From CAZMSD01 sp964568855 (GTDB lineage Bacteria > CAIWAD01): DNA of 64,000 nucleotides. Made by a program: the position numbers and the translations under genes. Each line of letters opens with the position of its first letter. Positions within the stretch are counted from its first letter, which is position 1. The notes beneath the pieces were generated by a model. That model ran no database searches, was not told where the DNA came from, and saw nothing but the letters and a program-made list of their open reading frames with translations. The stretch lies in NCBI GenBank assembly GCA_964568855.1, contig CAZMSD010000016.1:13560-77559 (forward strand), in the 5' to 3' direction. Positions 57,201 through 63,845 of this stretch are shown one piece after another.

Positions 57201-60200
57201 AGGACGTAGAGTTCGCCCTCGACCCAGACCATTCCATAGACGTACTCGCTGAGATTCCAATCGTCAAGGATATCTCCCTGGTCCCGGTTCTGGGGAGCGG
57301 GCAGGTCGCGGGCGGGAAGCTTGGGCCGCGGGTGGTTCGCAGGGATCTGCGATGGATCCATGTGGATGGCAATCAGCGAGCGGTCCGCGCCGGGAAGCTG
57401 CGGGCTGGCGACCGGGACTACGTCGATCTCGAAGTCCAGGTCGCTGCCCCCGGCGTAGTTGCCGATGGTCAGCGGCTGAGAGGAGCTCTCGCCGCTGTTC
57501 AGGGTCTCCGACATGGACATGGGATCCACGTCGACCACCGGCGGATCGACGCCTGTTCCCGTTAGCGGCACATCCAGCGCGGGAGTGTCCGGATCGTCGC
57601 TGTGGATGGTCAGCGTGCCGTTGTACTCGCCCAGCGCGCCGGGAGTAAAGAAGACCAGGCGGTATTCGCTTTCTCCCGGCCCCAGCACGAAGGCCTCGTC
57701 GTCGTCAACGTCGAATTCGGGCAGATCGATCGAGAGTCCCGAGACGCTGAGATCGGCCGTGCCGTCGTTGTCGATGCTGAGCCAGATGTCCTCCGTGTAA
57801 GTCACGAACACCTCGCCGAAGTCCAGCGCCTCGGGCGACGCAGCCACGTCCGGAGTGCCGTCCACGTCGAGGACCGCGTGCACCACGAGTTCGGGATTCG
57901 CGGGATCGTTGGACTGGACCAGGATGTCGGCTTCGTAGGTTCCATCCACCAGTTCAGCGGCGTCGAAGGTGACGTCCACCGCCTCGTCCTCGCCCGCGGC
58001 GATGACGCCTTCCTCGGGATCGACGCTGAGCCAGCTGACCTGGGTGCCGATAAGCACCGCCAGCCCGTCGTGGAGGTAGGGAGCTTCGAAGACCACTTCC
58101 AGACCGTCGCTGCCGTCGGCGTTCTCGATGCCCACTGTGGCGTAGACGTCCTCCAGGTAGTCGTACTGGAAGAGGATCCGCCCGTCCTGGTACAGGATCG
58201 CCTGGAAGGTGTGCGAGCCGCCCCAATCCAGGTGGGGGATGTCGTCGTACTGGATGATGAAGCGCTCGTTCTCCAAGTCGTGATACGAGTAGACGGCGCC
58301 CTGACGCTCATAGCCCAGGTAGAGGTCCGTCCAGAAGGGGGCGATGAGGTCGTTGGGCGTGTTGGGATCGGGGATCGGGTCGCCGAAGGTGGCCCAGGGA
58401 TCGTCCCAGTTGAAGGTCAGAAAGCCGTTGGTGCTGACGATGACGTAGTCATAGGCGTTCTCGTAGAACGGAAACTCGAAGGGCAGCGTGATTTCGGTGG
58501 CGTTGTCGTCGCCGAAGAGGCCGATGTCCTGGCCCACCCCGGAAATATCGAACCAGTCGTAGGCCGGTCCCCCGGGCTCGTCGCTGTCGATCCACCAGTA
58601 GCCGAACATGTCGGGACCGCCCCAGTCGCGGGTCGGGGAGTGTCCGGGCCGTATTTCGGCCTCGCCCTTGGCTCGCTCCACGTGGATGCGGCGGTTGCGT
58701 TCGGCCATGGGATTCACGCCGCCCGCGCCCGAGCGCCCGCCGGTGAATTCCACGTCCAGCATGTACTCCAGGTCCGAGCCGCCGGCGTAGTTGTCGATGG
58801 TCAGCGGCTGGACCATGTCGTCACCCGCGTCCAGAGATTCGTAGAAGGAATCGGGATCAAGGCCGATCACCGGCGGATCCACCCCCTCTCCCGTGAGGGG
58901 TACGATGAGGGGATCCTCGTCGGGGTCGTTGCTGCTGATGTTCAAGTCGCCGCTGTAGGGGCCCACGGTCTGCGGATTGAATTCCACGGTGACCGTCTGG
59001 CTCTCACCCGGCGGCAGGTCGAAGACCGGGGGATCGGCGCTGAAATCGTCCACCGTGGCGGTGATATCGCTGACGCTGAGCAGATCGGTGCCCTCGTTGC
59101 TGATCAGGATATCCAGGAATTCGCTTTCACCGATGTAGGTGGGCGGAAAGTCCAGGGCGGCGGGATCCGCGGCGATGTCGGGTTCGCCGGTCACGGTCAG
59201 GTCCGTGGGAATCACCAGCGGATCGACCAGGCCGTTGCTCTCCACGGTCATCTGCGCCGAGTACGAACCGGCATAGAGCTCGGTGGCGTCGAAATAGGCG
59301 TCCAGATCGATCGCGGTGCCTGCGGGAACCGTGCCCTCGGTCTGGCTGAGCTCGAGCCAGGACAGGCCCTGTTCAACCCAGGCCACGGAATTAAGGAAGA
59401 GCAGCTCCATCTCGGGCACGCTGTAGGGATCGTTGCCGTCCCAGTTTCCCGCGTTGGCGAATTGCACGATGCGGCCGGCGCCCGTGTCCCAGACCGTCAC
59501 AGCGTCGCCGCACTGGGTTCCTGAGACCACCGCCTGGCCGACTGCCGCTGTATTGTATCCGAAGCCGCCCGTTACGGTGAACCCGCTGCCCACGCCTTCG
59601 GTGACCGGGTGGGCCAGGATCACGTCGTAGGTTTCCGTTCCGGAGGCAGTACCCCCGTAGGGCACGGGCAGGATGGTTTCCAGAACCTGGTAGCGGCCCA
59701 TGCTGGTTTCCCAGGTGATCCACTCGCTGACGATCAGCCCCCCGCCGTCCGCCACGTAGTTCACCAGGGCGGTCTGTCCGGTTTCGGGCATCTCGTTGCC
59801 GAAGGTGGGTCCATCCACCAGCACCACGGCGGAGTATTCGTCGGGCGCGGGGTTGGTGCCGTCGTAGTACCAGTCGTCGGCCACGATGGTGACCGAGTAG
59901 CCTTCGTTCAGCAGGATGTTCTGCAGGGTGACTTCGGTTCCCCCGTCCCCGATGATCAGCACGCTGGCGGTTCGCTCATTACGATCCGGATGGAGCGTAA
60001 CAGGTTCGCTGTAGGGAGTCTGCCTGGCCGGAGGATCCAGCAAGACACCACCGGCGACCGGCGGAGGAAGACCACGGCGGCTTTCCCGGACGATTCCCTG
60101 CAGATCATCGAGGGAGACCCGCGTCAGCTCCTCCAGGGTAATCAGGAAGGTGGCATCGTCCGTGCCGCCGGTGTTGTCGAGGTTGAGCAGTTCCGTAGTG

Positions 60201-60433
60201 TTCGTCCCGGCTTCGAGTTCAACGTCGAAGGAAGTCGGAGTGACCACCAGGTCCGCGTCTCGTGCGCCCGGCTCCGCGCCGGTTCCATGAGGGGCGCCTT
60301 GAGCCGCAGTAGCGCCGATGGTCATGGAGAGGAGAAACAGGAGGCTGGCTGTACCCATGGTCCAAACCTTTCCGCTGTGAGGGCGCCGCAGACGGAGCGG
60401 GGGGCGAGGAATCGGCCGTGACGGAGAATCCAT
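45236..60433 (-). CDS. Giant (5065 aa) multidomain T9SS-type surface protein
   Basis: One uninterrupted 15.2-kb frame. Approximate residues: signal peptide to 45; ASH-like strand set; GAT-like alpha/beta domain (SVLIIGDGGTEV, 155-350). Alternating choice-of-anchor-D/ASH Ig domains (LDFGEVFVTYTEDIWL type) follow to 2540, interrupted by three DSDEPGGPAYxWF modules (604-800, 1518-1714, 2194-2391) and one beta-propeller (1048-1271). Eight CARDB repeats span 2538-3515. Then come PPC-like and IPT/TIG domains (to 3740), a hydrophobic stretch (3971-4022), a SRDPNDIVGP domain (4044-4217), an Fn3 domain, cadherin-like tandem repeats with EEDGS and VNDAP motifs (4318-4961) and a T9SS tail (NYPNPFNPRTMIEF to RKLLLVK). 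An ATG at 60358 with GGAAAGG is an alternative start. It is likely a fibrous adhesin or surface-layer component; no enzymatic motif is evident. Confidence 0.88.
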   Translation of the reverse strand: MDSPSRPIPRPPLRLRRPHSGKVWTMGTASLLFLLSMTIGATAAQGAPHGTGAEPGARDADLVVTPTSFDVELEAGTNTTELLNLDNTGGTDDATFLITLEELTRVSLDDLQGIVRESRRGLPPPVAGGVLLDPPARQTPYSEPVTLHPDRNERTASVLIIGDGGTEVTLQNILLNEGYSVTIVADDWYYDGTNPAPDEYSAVVLVDGPTFGNEMPETGQTALVNYVADGGGLIVSEWITWETSMGRYQVLETILPVPYGGTASGTETYDVILAHPVTEGVGSGFTVTGGFGYNTAAVGQAVVSGTQCGDAVTVWDTGAGRIVQFANAGNWDGNDPYSVPEMELLFLNSVAWVEQGLSWLELSQTEGTVPAGTAIDLDAYFDATELYAGSYSAQMTVESNGLVDPLVIPTDLTVTGEPDIAADPAALDFPPTYIGESEFLDILISNEGTDLLSVSDITATVDDFSADPPVFDLPPGESQTVTVEFNPQTVGPYSGDLNISSNDPDEDPLIVPLTGEGVDPPVIGLDPDSFYESLDAGDDMVQPLTIDNYAGGSDLEYMLDVEFTGGRSGAGGVNPMAERNRRIHVERAKGEAEIRPGHSPTRDWGGPDMFGYWWIDSDEPGGPAYDWFDISGVGQDIGLFGDDNATEITLPFEFPFYENAYDYVIVSTNGFLTFNWDDPWATFGDPIPDPNTPNDLIAPFWTDLYLGYERQGAVYSYHDLENERFIIQYDDIPHLDWGGSHTFQAILYQDGRILFQYDYLEDVYATVGIENADGSDGLEVVFEAPYLHDGLAVLIGTQVSWLSVDPEEGVIAAGEDEAVDVTFDAAELVDGTYEADILVQSNDPANPELVVHAVLDVDGTPDVAASPEALDFGEVFVTYTEDIWLSIDNDGTADLSVSGLSIDLPEFDVDDDEAFVLGPGESEYRLVFFTPGALGEYNGTLTIHSDDPDTPALDVPLTGTGVDPPVVDVDPMSMSETLNSGESSSQPLTIGNYAGGSDLDFEIDVVPVASPQLPGADRSLIAIHMDPSQIPANHPRPKLPARDLPAPQNRDQGDILDDWNLSEYVYGMVWVEGELYVLYEGYMGIQLGRVDFETESIEYMFEFFDWAEGLTWDGEYFWIGFWGMVAGYDMDGNMVGSFGLPYWGYPKLAWDGQYLIVSGEADGPERDVNLARMDFEGTVVEEYYYENAISNMCWVPEHFDGPLWVFEPDDYLFKRLLLDAGTATVVEEFSAEYEWMEVSAIAHDGTDIWAVEYWGPLYQLDDGLMEIQMFWVDPEIGTVPGGSSTVVDVHFDAPAELEGFFYANLEITCNDPVDPQVTVPLELHIIGVPDIAVDQDSLEFGLQYAGGVTDLPLWVANEGTDILSVTDISATLPEYYADPAVFDLMPGEAQEVTVSFAPTTPGDYEDLLSILSNDPDEPEVQVVLTGSAQLAPEIEVYPGSLSEELASGQTSTQVLTVDNTAGENDLDYVVSVDYVSGPLAARDEGLPLRRQAPPFDGGKNEVDPRPGEPPTRGEGGPDLFGYSWIDSDEAGGPAYNWFEIAGIGVDLNVYGDDSYTQVALPFTFPFYGVDQTEMSVGSNGYLTFGTDPYDYTNDPIPSGTDPNDFIAPFWDDLHPRETGVLYGYHDTELNRYVVQWDDFQRYSGAGHYTFQAILHPNGKIVYQYQSMTQNLTSCTIGIENADASDGLQVVYNSEYVHDGLAVRISTAPTWLVVTPEAGILLPGETQDLEVLFDATDLIDGDYEAEIHVDSNDPDEPRVTVPASLHVEGFPLITVSAELLDFGTVYTGTTVELPLLVNNEGTDDLDVTEIAVLPTEFGADPTVFTVAPGGSQEVTVSFGPLAEGPFAGELVITSNDEETGPVTVALQGEGVDPPAMVVTPGFFEESLMGGYSSEQLLVIDNGAGGSVLDYTLDLQIQDARIRWAGEGARRDLRDGEWITLEQGAGSVPAGDADTVTVYFDAPLELVGDFFATLSVLGNDPFNPQEDLPVHLEIIGVPNIVIQPAELDFGLVFMGYDSTLPLNISNNGSVTLSVTDISAVLPDYDAVPNSLDLGPGEDQNILVTFTPQAIGDRSDALSISSNDPEDPLLEIPLSGAGDIAPEIALSPDSLFQELLSGQTATQSMTVDNSAGGSDLEFTVSTQAIDVLHAVWEDTPERKRVRDTSLDELAADLGKNDLDPRPGEPPSRASGGPDVFGHRWMDSNEPGGPAYQWFEISGVGTDLGISFDDTYADLVLPFVFSFYGEDKTSVRISSNGYLTFGTVGTDYSNDPIPSSSYPNDVIAPFWDDLHPRGTGHVYAYYDDERQRMIVQYSAMQRYSGTGMYTFQAQLYEDDRIYFLYHSMTGMLSSASIGIENQNGSDGLQVVYNSEYVQSGLAVLISSTATWLQVNPAYGVVGPGETLDLDVEFSAVGLLEFLGAASIDVHSNDPDEPTASIYARLEVTADSSLLPGAASNPFPPDGEVQVDPHPLLSWYPGENAGTYHVYFWADGDPVPGTPATITDDISYQAPVLDFGQEYHWRVDTHNVYGSTEGPVWTFTVRTQPDLVVSQVDVPAQVWTEQEYEVSWIVTNDGLGGTTAPTWYDRIYRSTEPVFDWGSVTSLGYVTNVSYLGPGESYSNSATFTWPQGLTGDFYIYVVADVFGSQTESDEGNNTTRCDDAIEILLTPPADLIVSDLSGPNNAFSGDQITLDWEVTNDGEGPTDVAFWYDAVYFAPDSVDNVLEATYMGRLAHSGVLDPDSSYAASMSVTIPIEAEGDNHFFLVTDYDLRVYEHAWDSNNTLIGAPINVIVSPPADLAVTTVDHPILAAPRQSLTVDWTVINQGFQATNASYWQDRVYYSTDELLDESDVNLGTLGRSGVLDPGSTYDRSLTVQLPDNIEGPAYLLVMTDHDDRVFEHIYEDNNVTAGPAITLQYPDLLPSLFSAADTAWSGQQTALEWTIENAGAGDATNEYWWDRVYLSDAPDFDPESADLLGSVQRTSDLGSGNTYTVNAAFELPEGLEGDYYLFVFTDEGDRIFELTAEDNNVSAAVALYIQLSPWPDLTPSVVDVLNAGALQAGGSLELLYTVDNAGAGDVAEGAWKDYVYLSTSPALDPQQATLLTAHVQDGPLAAGESYQGYHLLPLHAHLQGGTYYIHLQTDAEGQVYEHTDEDNNVESSAALTIDPYPPADLELSLVELPATGGSGQPADVSWTVTNIGEAATLQTSWWDVAYLSEDQALDLGSDFYIGQYSHTGALDPDSSYARTTQITLPDGISGDYYLIVRSDYFQQVDDVDRENNTTASTAIAIELTPPSDLDVADYQAPAEGNSGQPVEVHWTVENIGPGDTQSGEWYEAVYLSQNISLDQTDIRLANILHEGDLLSGESYSDSADVTLPIWVAGNYYLIFSTDNSDMVYEYDAEDNNTDVQLITITQPPPSDLIVSGIAPPAEASPGQPATVSWTLTNQGDNPAQGQLSDAVYFSLDETWDIDDPLLGISTRTIDIAPGAMEVFTSEIDVSRSMRENEDGEVDEDLPGLTPGDYHVIVRTDLRNNIFESEEDNNRTASVELVDVDMQSLTLGVPEPADLYHGGRMYYKVDVPAGETLRLSVAGDSPSASSELYAAFEYVPTRASFDYLSTTPYELEQTIIVPETEAGSYYIFLYGNNVPAEPAAVTLLAELVQFSITSITPDRGGDLGQVTLTVFGARFEEGAEVRILNEDRVDEAPLLESTFVDASEIQATFDMTGLPLGMYDVVVVNPDDSETRLEDGFTLEPGTGPSASFGYTRPGSIRRGGSGMYTIALANTSNNDLPFLCATIAIPADQQYEITTNDLLLNSQFLPDSLSEVTQITDHFDDQGWRVIPLVAKNVPVGGALDVQMRVWAVPGSEFPLKITVDGYSRDEFIANQLIYLELVRLAVLADESGMLDPEFVDLAEFPEEFIADMLQIYVDLGVLTADDIADVDAAWINDAVAQVALLDIDPQDFVDLRDLTTCQTVLNWVELGGRIAIIGIGIATGALLAPVTFGASAVLAVVAGFGLGWNIGSIIAGEPGLLARLFCDPTPVVASRDPNDIVGPVGYGDENWIAADRTLGYTIRFENDPEEATAPAQVVSITHDLDPDLDLTSFELGSFGFGDFVFDVPDDRAFYTTRLDVQDSLDLYVDLTAGLDVAENRAFWIFESIDPETGEIPLDPLSGFLAINDSLGHGEGFVTYTIHPRSDVETGDVVDAVAQIIFDDNEAIDTPEIFNTLDAVEPTSSVAELPAVQDTLAIELSWSGEDDPGGSGLSHYTIYAAIDAGPFEILHDELADTSTVVFGTFGHTYHFFSIAHDFAGNTEQMKTEAEASVHLASSALALALPESFEFEEDGSLPHDFTPYVENGDPETLMLDVEGNANVLVDIDGMDVIFSAVENWHGSEMLVFSIDDGLGRTTASDTTQVTVTPVNDAPHVAAALDTLSIAEDGSSCEIDLDEVFGDVDGDDLDYDVEGQEHLLVEIDGSVVCITPEADWFGEETLVFTADDGQTMLSIAAAPRKSGDRRIASGSGRSKTAVSGSRKLRFGGDEFVVEIDTPVAAEDGSRNTTSEDLLVIVESVNDAPEIELPESFTFEEDGSLLADFNVYVDDLDSYDLQLSAQGQANVTVDIAGLEVTFGAPADWHGSEEVIFTVDDLEGRAIASDTTQVTVTPVNDPPYVALTPDPITMEEDGQAAELDLNLVFDDVDGDELEFDVEGDLNLLVSIFEGLATITPPADWFGEETLTFSADDGHDLVLLSFAPQPRVPRKVSGRIMPDPGTIAVSTGDPTGNRQLRSVVTRTGFSRWDESTAEGRTASIGNSGDISSAGLDRVAGGSMIRGPERAGVLYDGRDTATVDVPVTVTAVNDAPVVVLELDSLEIEEGGFDAGIDLNTVFDDVDDATLEFSVEGDEHLQVEIDDGLVTITAPLGWSGVETLLFTADDGHGGLSSLLLPGGNRAPAKAVANKGGSSVDDDNQRLTASEDLVVLVTPLIPVEGEELPAVFSLRQNYPNPFNPRTMIEFTLPETAPAKLSLYDMRGRLATVLYNGLAARGLNTVLVDGSGMASGVYIYRLESEGETAVRKLLLVK

Positions 60434-60864
60434 GCCTGCCGTGAGGACGCCGTGTGACTTTGCTATTGAGAGATTCTGATTTTGCTTCAGCGTGCTTTGT
60501 GCAAAATATGTTCCAGTTTGTCGGCAGCAGCTTCAAAGCTGAATGGTTCAATTTTTGGTTTCTCGACGGCGGAATGTGGACAGAGCCCGCCGGAAACTGG
60601 ACAGCGAGCCAATATTGTCACAATAGGATCGGGATGGAATCAGACCGCATGAAAATCGATCGGTGGCCGAGGTCAATCGGGTTGACCTGAGTCATCGAAT
60701 GAACCGTGTCCTGAAAACCACGCCGATTTCTTACAATGGTTTTTCACTGAACGAGAGATTCCAGTATCTTCTGTCACAGCTTTAACAGGGCGTCCATGAG
60801 CCTGCACCGGCGGGCTCCCGGGGCGCCTGACCTACTTTCGGGAGCGAGAGCGAAGGAAGAAGAG
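60434..60864. other. AT-richer divergent intergenic region
   Basis: About 430 bp between the giant gene and the aminotransferase gene, noticeably richer in A/T than its surroundings. No credible gene is present; it should hold promoters in both directions. Confidence 0.5.
60743..60770 (+). promoter_or_regulatory. Possible promoter of the aminotransferase-pckA unit
   Basis: TTCACT and TATCTT are separated by 16 bases, giving an inferred transcription start near 60777 and a leader of about 88 bases. Consensus matching only. Confidence 0.35.
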
Positions 60865-62082
60865 ATGAGCATCAGTCAACTGGCGCAGCAGGTCGCCGTA
60901 TCACCCACGCTGGCACTCAACGAGACGGCCCGCATCATGAAGGAGCAGGGCCAACCCGTGATACACCTGGGCGCCGGCGAGCCCAAGGGCAAGACCCCCA
61001 TCGACGCGATCCGCGCCGCGGCGGCCAAGCTCACGGGCGCCGAGGTGAGATACACGGCCGTGGACGGAACGCCGGGCCTGAAGAAGGCCGTCATCCGCTA
61101 CATGGAGGAGAACTACGGCAAGGTGGTGGCGCCCGAGAACGTGATCGCCTCCAGCGGGGCCAAGCAGTCGCTGGCCGTGCTGCTGACCACGATTCTCAAT
61201 CCCCAGGACGAGGTGATCGTCAACGCGCCCTACTGGGTGAGCTACCCCGAGCTGGTCAAGATCGTCTACGCCGCGCCGATCACCGTGGCTCCGGAGGACG
61301 GCACCTTCCACCCGCGGATGGAGGACCTCACGCGGGCGGTGACTTCCTACACCAAGGCCATCATCCTCAACAGCCCCAACAACCCCTCGGGCGAGGTCTA
61401 CTCGGAGGACTTCATCGGCGAGATCGTCGAGTACTGCGAGAAGAAGAGCATCTACCTGATCATGGACGACATCTACCACCGCCTGATCTTCGACGGGGTG
61501 CGCTGGACGCCGGCCTACAGGTACGCCGGGAAGGATCTCGAGGACTCCAAGCTGATCGTGATCAACGGGGTCTCCAAGCTCTACGGCATGACGGGCTTCC
61601 GCATCGGCTGGACGGTGGCGCCGAGGAAGGTCTGCGAGGCCATGGTCAACGTGCAGGCCCAGACCGCATCCTGTCCTTCCGCCCTGGCCCAGGCGGGCGC
61701 CGCGGGAGCCTTGAACGGCATCCAGAGCGTGGTGGAGAGCCTGCGTCTCACGCTGCAGAACAACGCCGAGGTGATGCGCCTGGAGATCGAGGCCTTCAAC
61801 GGCGTGAGACTCCGCCCGCCCAAGGGCACCTTCTACTGCCTGCCCGACTTCAGCGCCTACATGAAGGACTCGGCCAAGTTGTCGAAACTCCTGCTGGAGA
61901 AGGTGATGGTGGTGACCGTGCCCGGGGTGGAGTTCGGCATGGAGGGGCACCTGCGGCTGAGCACCTGCGGCTCGGTCAAGGACATCATGGAGGGGATCGC
62001 CCGGATCAAGTGGGCCCTGGATCCCGAATCGCCCAACGAGATCTACATCGCCGACCGCAAGATGGTCCGCGACTGGATGTAA
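60865..62082 (+). CDS. Class I/II pyridoxal-phosphate aminotransferase (aspartate aminotransferase type)
   Basis: A 405-residue fold-type I aminotransferase, probably interconverting aspartate and oxaloacetate with 2-oxoglutarate and glutamate. Visible family motifs are LGAGEPKGKTP near the N-terminus, ASSGAKQSL (PLP phosphate region), NSPNNPSGEVYSEDF, the YLIMDDIYHRL Asp-Tyr pair, and NGVSKLYGMTGFRIGW with the Schiff-base Lys. The C-terminal RLSTCGS carries the carboxylate-binding Arg. Aromatic or other amino-acid substrates cannot be excluded. The ATG at 60865 follows GAAGGAAGAAGAG. pckA begins 20 bp downstream, so the pair would link oxaloacetate to phosphoenolpyruvate. Two GTGATAC words occur in the first 100 bases, and the TAA stop forms part of a GTAATAC. 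Confidence 0.9.
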   Translation: MSISQLAQQVAVSPTLALNETARIMKEQGQPVIHLGAGEPKGKTPIDAIRAAAAKLTGAEVRYTAVDGTPGLKKAVIRYMEENYGKVVAPENVIASSGAKQSLAVLLTTILNPQDEVIVNAPYWVSYPELVKIVYAAPITVAPEDGTFHPRMEDLTRAVTSYTKAIILNSPNNPSGEVYSEDFIGEIVEYCEKKSIYLIMDDIYHRLIFDGVRWTPAYRYAGKDLEDSKLIVINGVSKLYGMTGFRIGWTVAPRKVCEAMVNVQAQTASCPSALAQAGAAGALNGIQSVVESLRLTLQNNAEVMRLEIEAFNGVRLRPPKGTFYCLPDFSAYMKDSAKLSKLLLEKVMVVTVPGVEFGMEGHLRLSTCGSVKDIMEGIARIKWALDPESPNEIYIADRKMVRDWM

Positions 62083-62102
62083 TACACGGACGGGAAAGAT
62101 CG

Positions 62103-63752
62103 ATGATCAACTACCTGGATATAAAGTCGCCGGCCCACGCCACGGCCAGGAACCTGAAGAGCGACTACGGGCTCAAGAACCACGGGCTGGTCAACCTGGG
62201 CCGCGTCTACTGGAACCTCAGCACGCCCGCGCTTTATGAGGAAGGATTGTTCCGCCGCGAGGGCCACGTGAGTCACATGGGTCCCTTCGTGGTCAACACG
62301 GGCTTCCACACGGCCCGGGCCGCCAACGACAAGTTCGTGGTGCGCGAGGCCGAGTCGGAGGACAGGGTCTGGTGGGGCCAGTACAACCGGCCCTTCTCCG
62401 AGGAGCAGTTCGCCTCGGTGCTCAACCGGCTGCAGGCCTTCCTGCAGGAGCGCGACCTCTTCGTGCAGGACTGCTGGGGCGGCGCCGATCCCAACTTCCG
62501 GCTGCCCGTGCGGATCGTCACCGAGTACGCCTGGCACAGCCTCTTCGCGCGGAACATGCTGATCCCGCTGGCCAGCGCGGACGAGTACCGCCGCCACGTG
62601 CCGGAGTTCACGATCATCAGCATTCCCTCCTTCAAGGGCCTGCCCGAGCTGGACACCACGCGCACCGGGACCTTCATCCTGCTCAGCTTCGAGCACAAGC
62701 TGGCCCTGATCGGCGGCAGCGGCTACGGCGGCGAGATCAAGAAGAGCGTCTTCACCGTGCTCAACTACCTGTTGCCGCTGGAAGGCGTGATGACCATGCA
62801 CTGCTCGGCCAACGTGGGCGACGACGGCAACTCGGCCCTCTTTTTCGGCCTCTCCGGCACGGGCAAGACCACGCTCTCGGCCGACCCGCGGCGCCACCTG
62901 ATCGGCGACGACGAGCACGGCTGGAGCGACGAGGGCATCTTCAACTTCGAGAACGGCTGCTACGCCAAGGTGATCAACCTCTCTGCCGAGGCGGAGCCGG
63001 AGATCTACGCCTGCACCCGCAAGTTCGGCACGATTCTCGAGAACGTGATCTTCGACCCCGTGACACGCAACCTGGACCTGGACGACGATTCGCGGACGGA
63101 GAACACCCGGGCCTCCTACCCGCTGGAGTACATCGACAACGCCGTGCCGGAGAAGATGGCCGGGCATCCCAGGAACATCATCATGCTCACCTGCGACGCC
63201 TCGGGCGTGATGCCGCCCATCGCCAGGTTGACGCCCGACCAGGCCTTGTATCACTTCATCTCGGGCTACACGGCCAAGGTCAGCGGGACCGAGATCGACA
63301 TGGGCAAGGAGCCCGAGATCACCTTCAGCGCCTGCTTCGGCGCGCCCTTCATGGTGCACAAGCCCTCTTTCTACGCCGACCTGCTGAAGCGCAAGATCCT
63401 GCATCACCGGGCGGACTGCTGGCTGGTCAACACCGGATGGGTGGGCGGGGCCTTCGGCGTGGGCAAGCGCATCAGCATCCGTCACACGCGCAACCTGCTG
63501 GACGCGGTGCTGGACGGTCAGTTGCGGCAGGTCGAATTCCGCGAGGATCCGCTCTTCAAGTTCGAGGTTCCGCTGAGCTGCCCCAAGGTGCCCGAGCACG
63601 TGCTGAGGCCCGAGGAGAGCTGGCCGGAGAAGGAAGCCTACCGCATGAAGTACCGCCAGCTGGGCTCGCTCTACGTGGAGAACTTCAGGAAGTTCGCCGC
63701 GGACTGCCCGCCGGAAGTGACGGCGGCGGGACCGGATCTGAGCGGGTACTAG
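62103..63752 (+). CDS. pckA: ATP-dependent phosphoenolpyruvate carboxykinase
   Basis: PckA converts oxaloacetate and ATP to phosphoenolpyruvate, CO2 and ADP, the entry to gluconeogenesis. The 549-residue product has substrate-site FNRP-like YNRPFSEEQF and WHSLFARNM, then SFKGLPELDTTRTG. The P-loop reads GLSGTGKTTLSADP, followed by the metal-binding GDDEHGW and the family ENTRASYPLEYIDNA motif. GLSGTGKTTLS and the overall length are of the ATP-type enzyme, not the GTP type. ATG 62103 is preceded by GGGAAAG. It is coupled to the aminotransferase upstream, which would supply oxaloacetate from aspartate. Confidence 0.96.
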   Translation: MINYLDIKSPAHATARNLKSDYGLKNHGLVNLGRVYWNLSTPALYEEGLFRREGHVSHMGPFVVNTGFHTARAANDKFVVREAESEDRVWWGQYNRPFSEEQFASVLNRLQAFLQERDLFVQDCWGGADPNFRLPVRIVTEYAWHSLFARNMLIPLASADEYRRHVPEFTIISIPSFKGLPELDTTRTGTFILLSFEHKLALIGGSGYGGEIKKSVFTVLNYLLPLEGVMTMHCSANVGDDGNSALFFGLSGTGKTTLSADPRRHLIGDDEHGWSDEGIFNFENGCYAKVINLSAEAEPEIYACTRKFGTILENVIFDPVTRNLDLDDDSRTENTRASYPLEYIDNAVPEKMAGHPRNIIMLTCDASGVMPPIARLTPDQALYHFISGYTAKVSGTEIDMGKEPEITFSACFGAPFMVHKPSFYADLLKRKILHHRADCWLVNTGWVGGAFGVGKRISIRHTRNLLDAVLDGQLRQVEFREDPLFKFEVPLSCPKVPEHVLRPEESWPEKEAYRMKYRQLGSLYVENFRKFAADCPPEVTAAGPDLSGY

Positions 63753-63845
63753 AAAAGTGCTGTCCTAGGATACGTGTAGCAGGAACGGATTCCCTGTATC
63801 ACGAAGGATCCCTTAACGAATTACCCGAATAGCCTGCCCTGAGTA

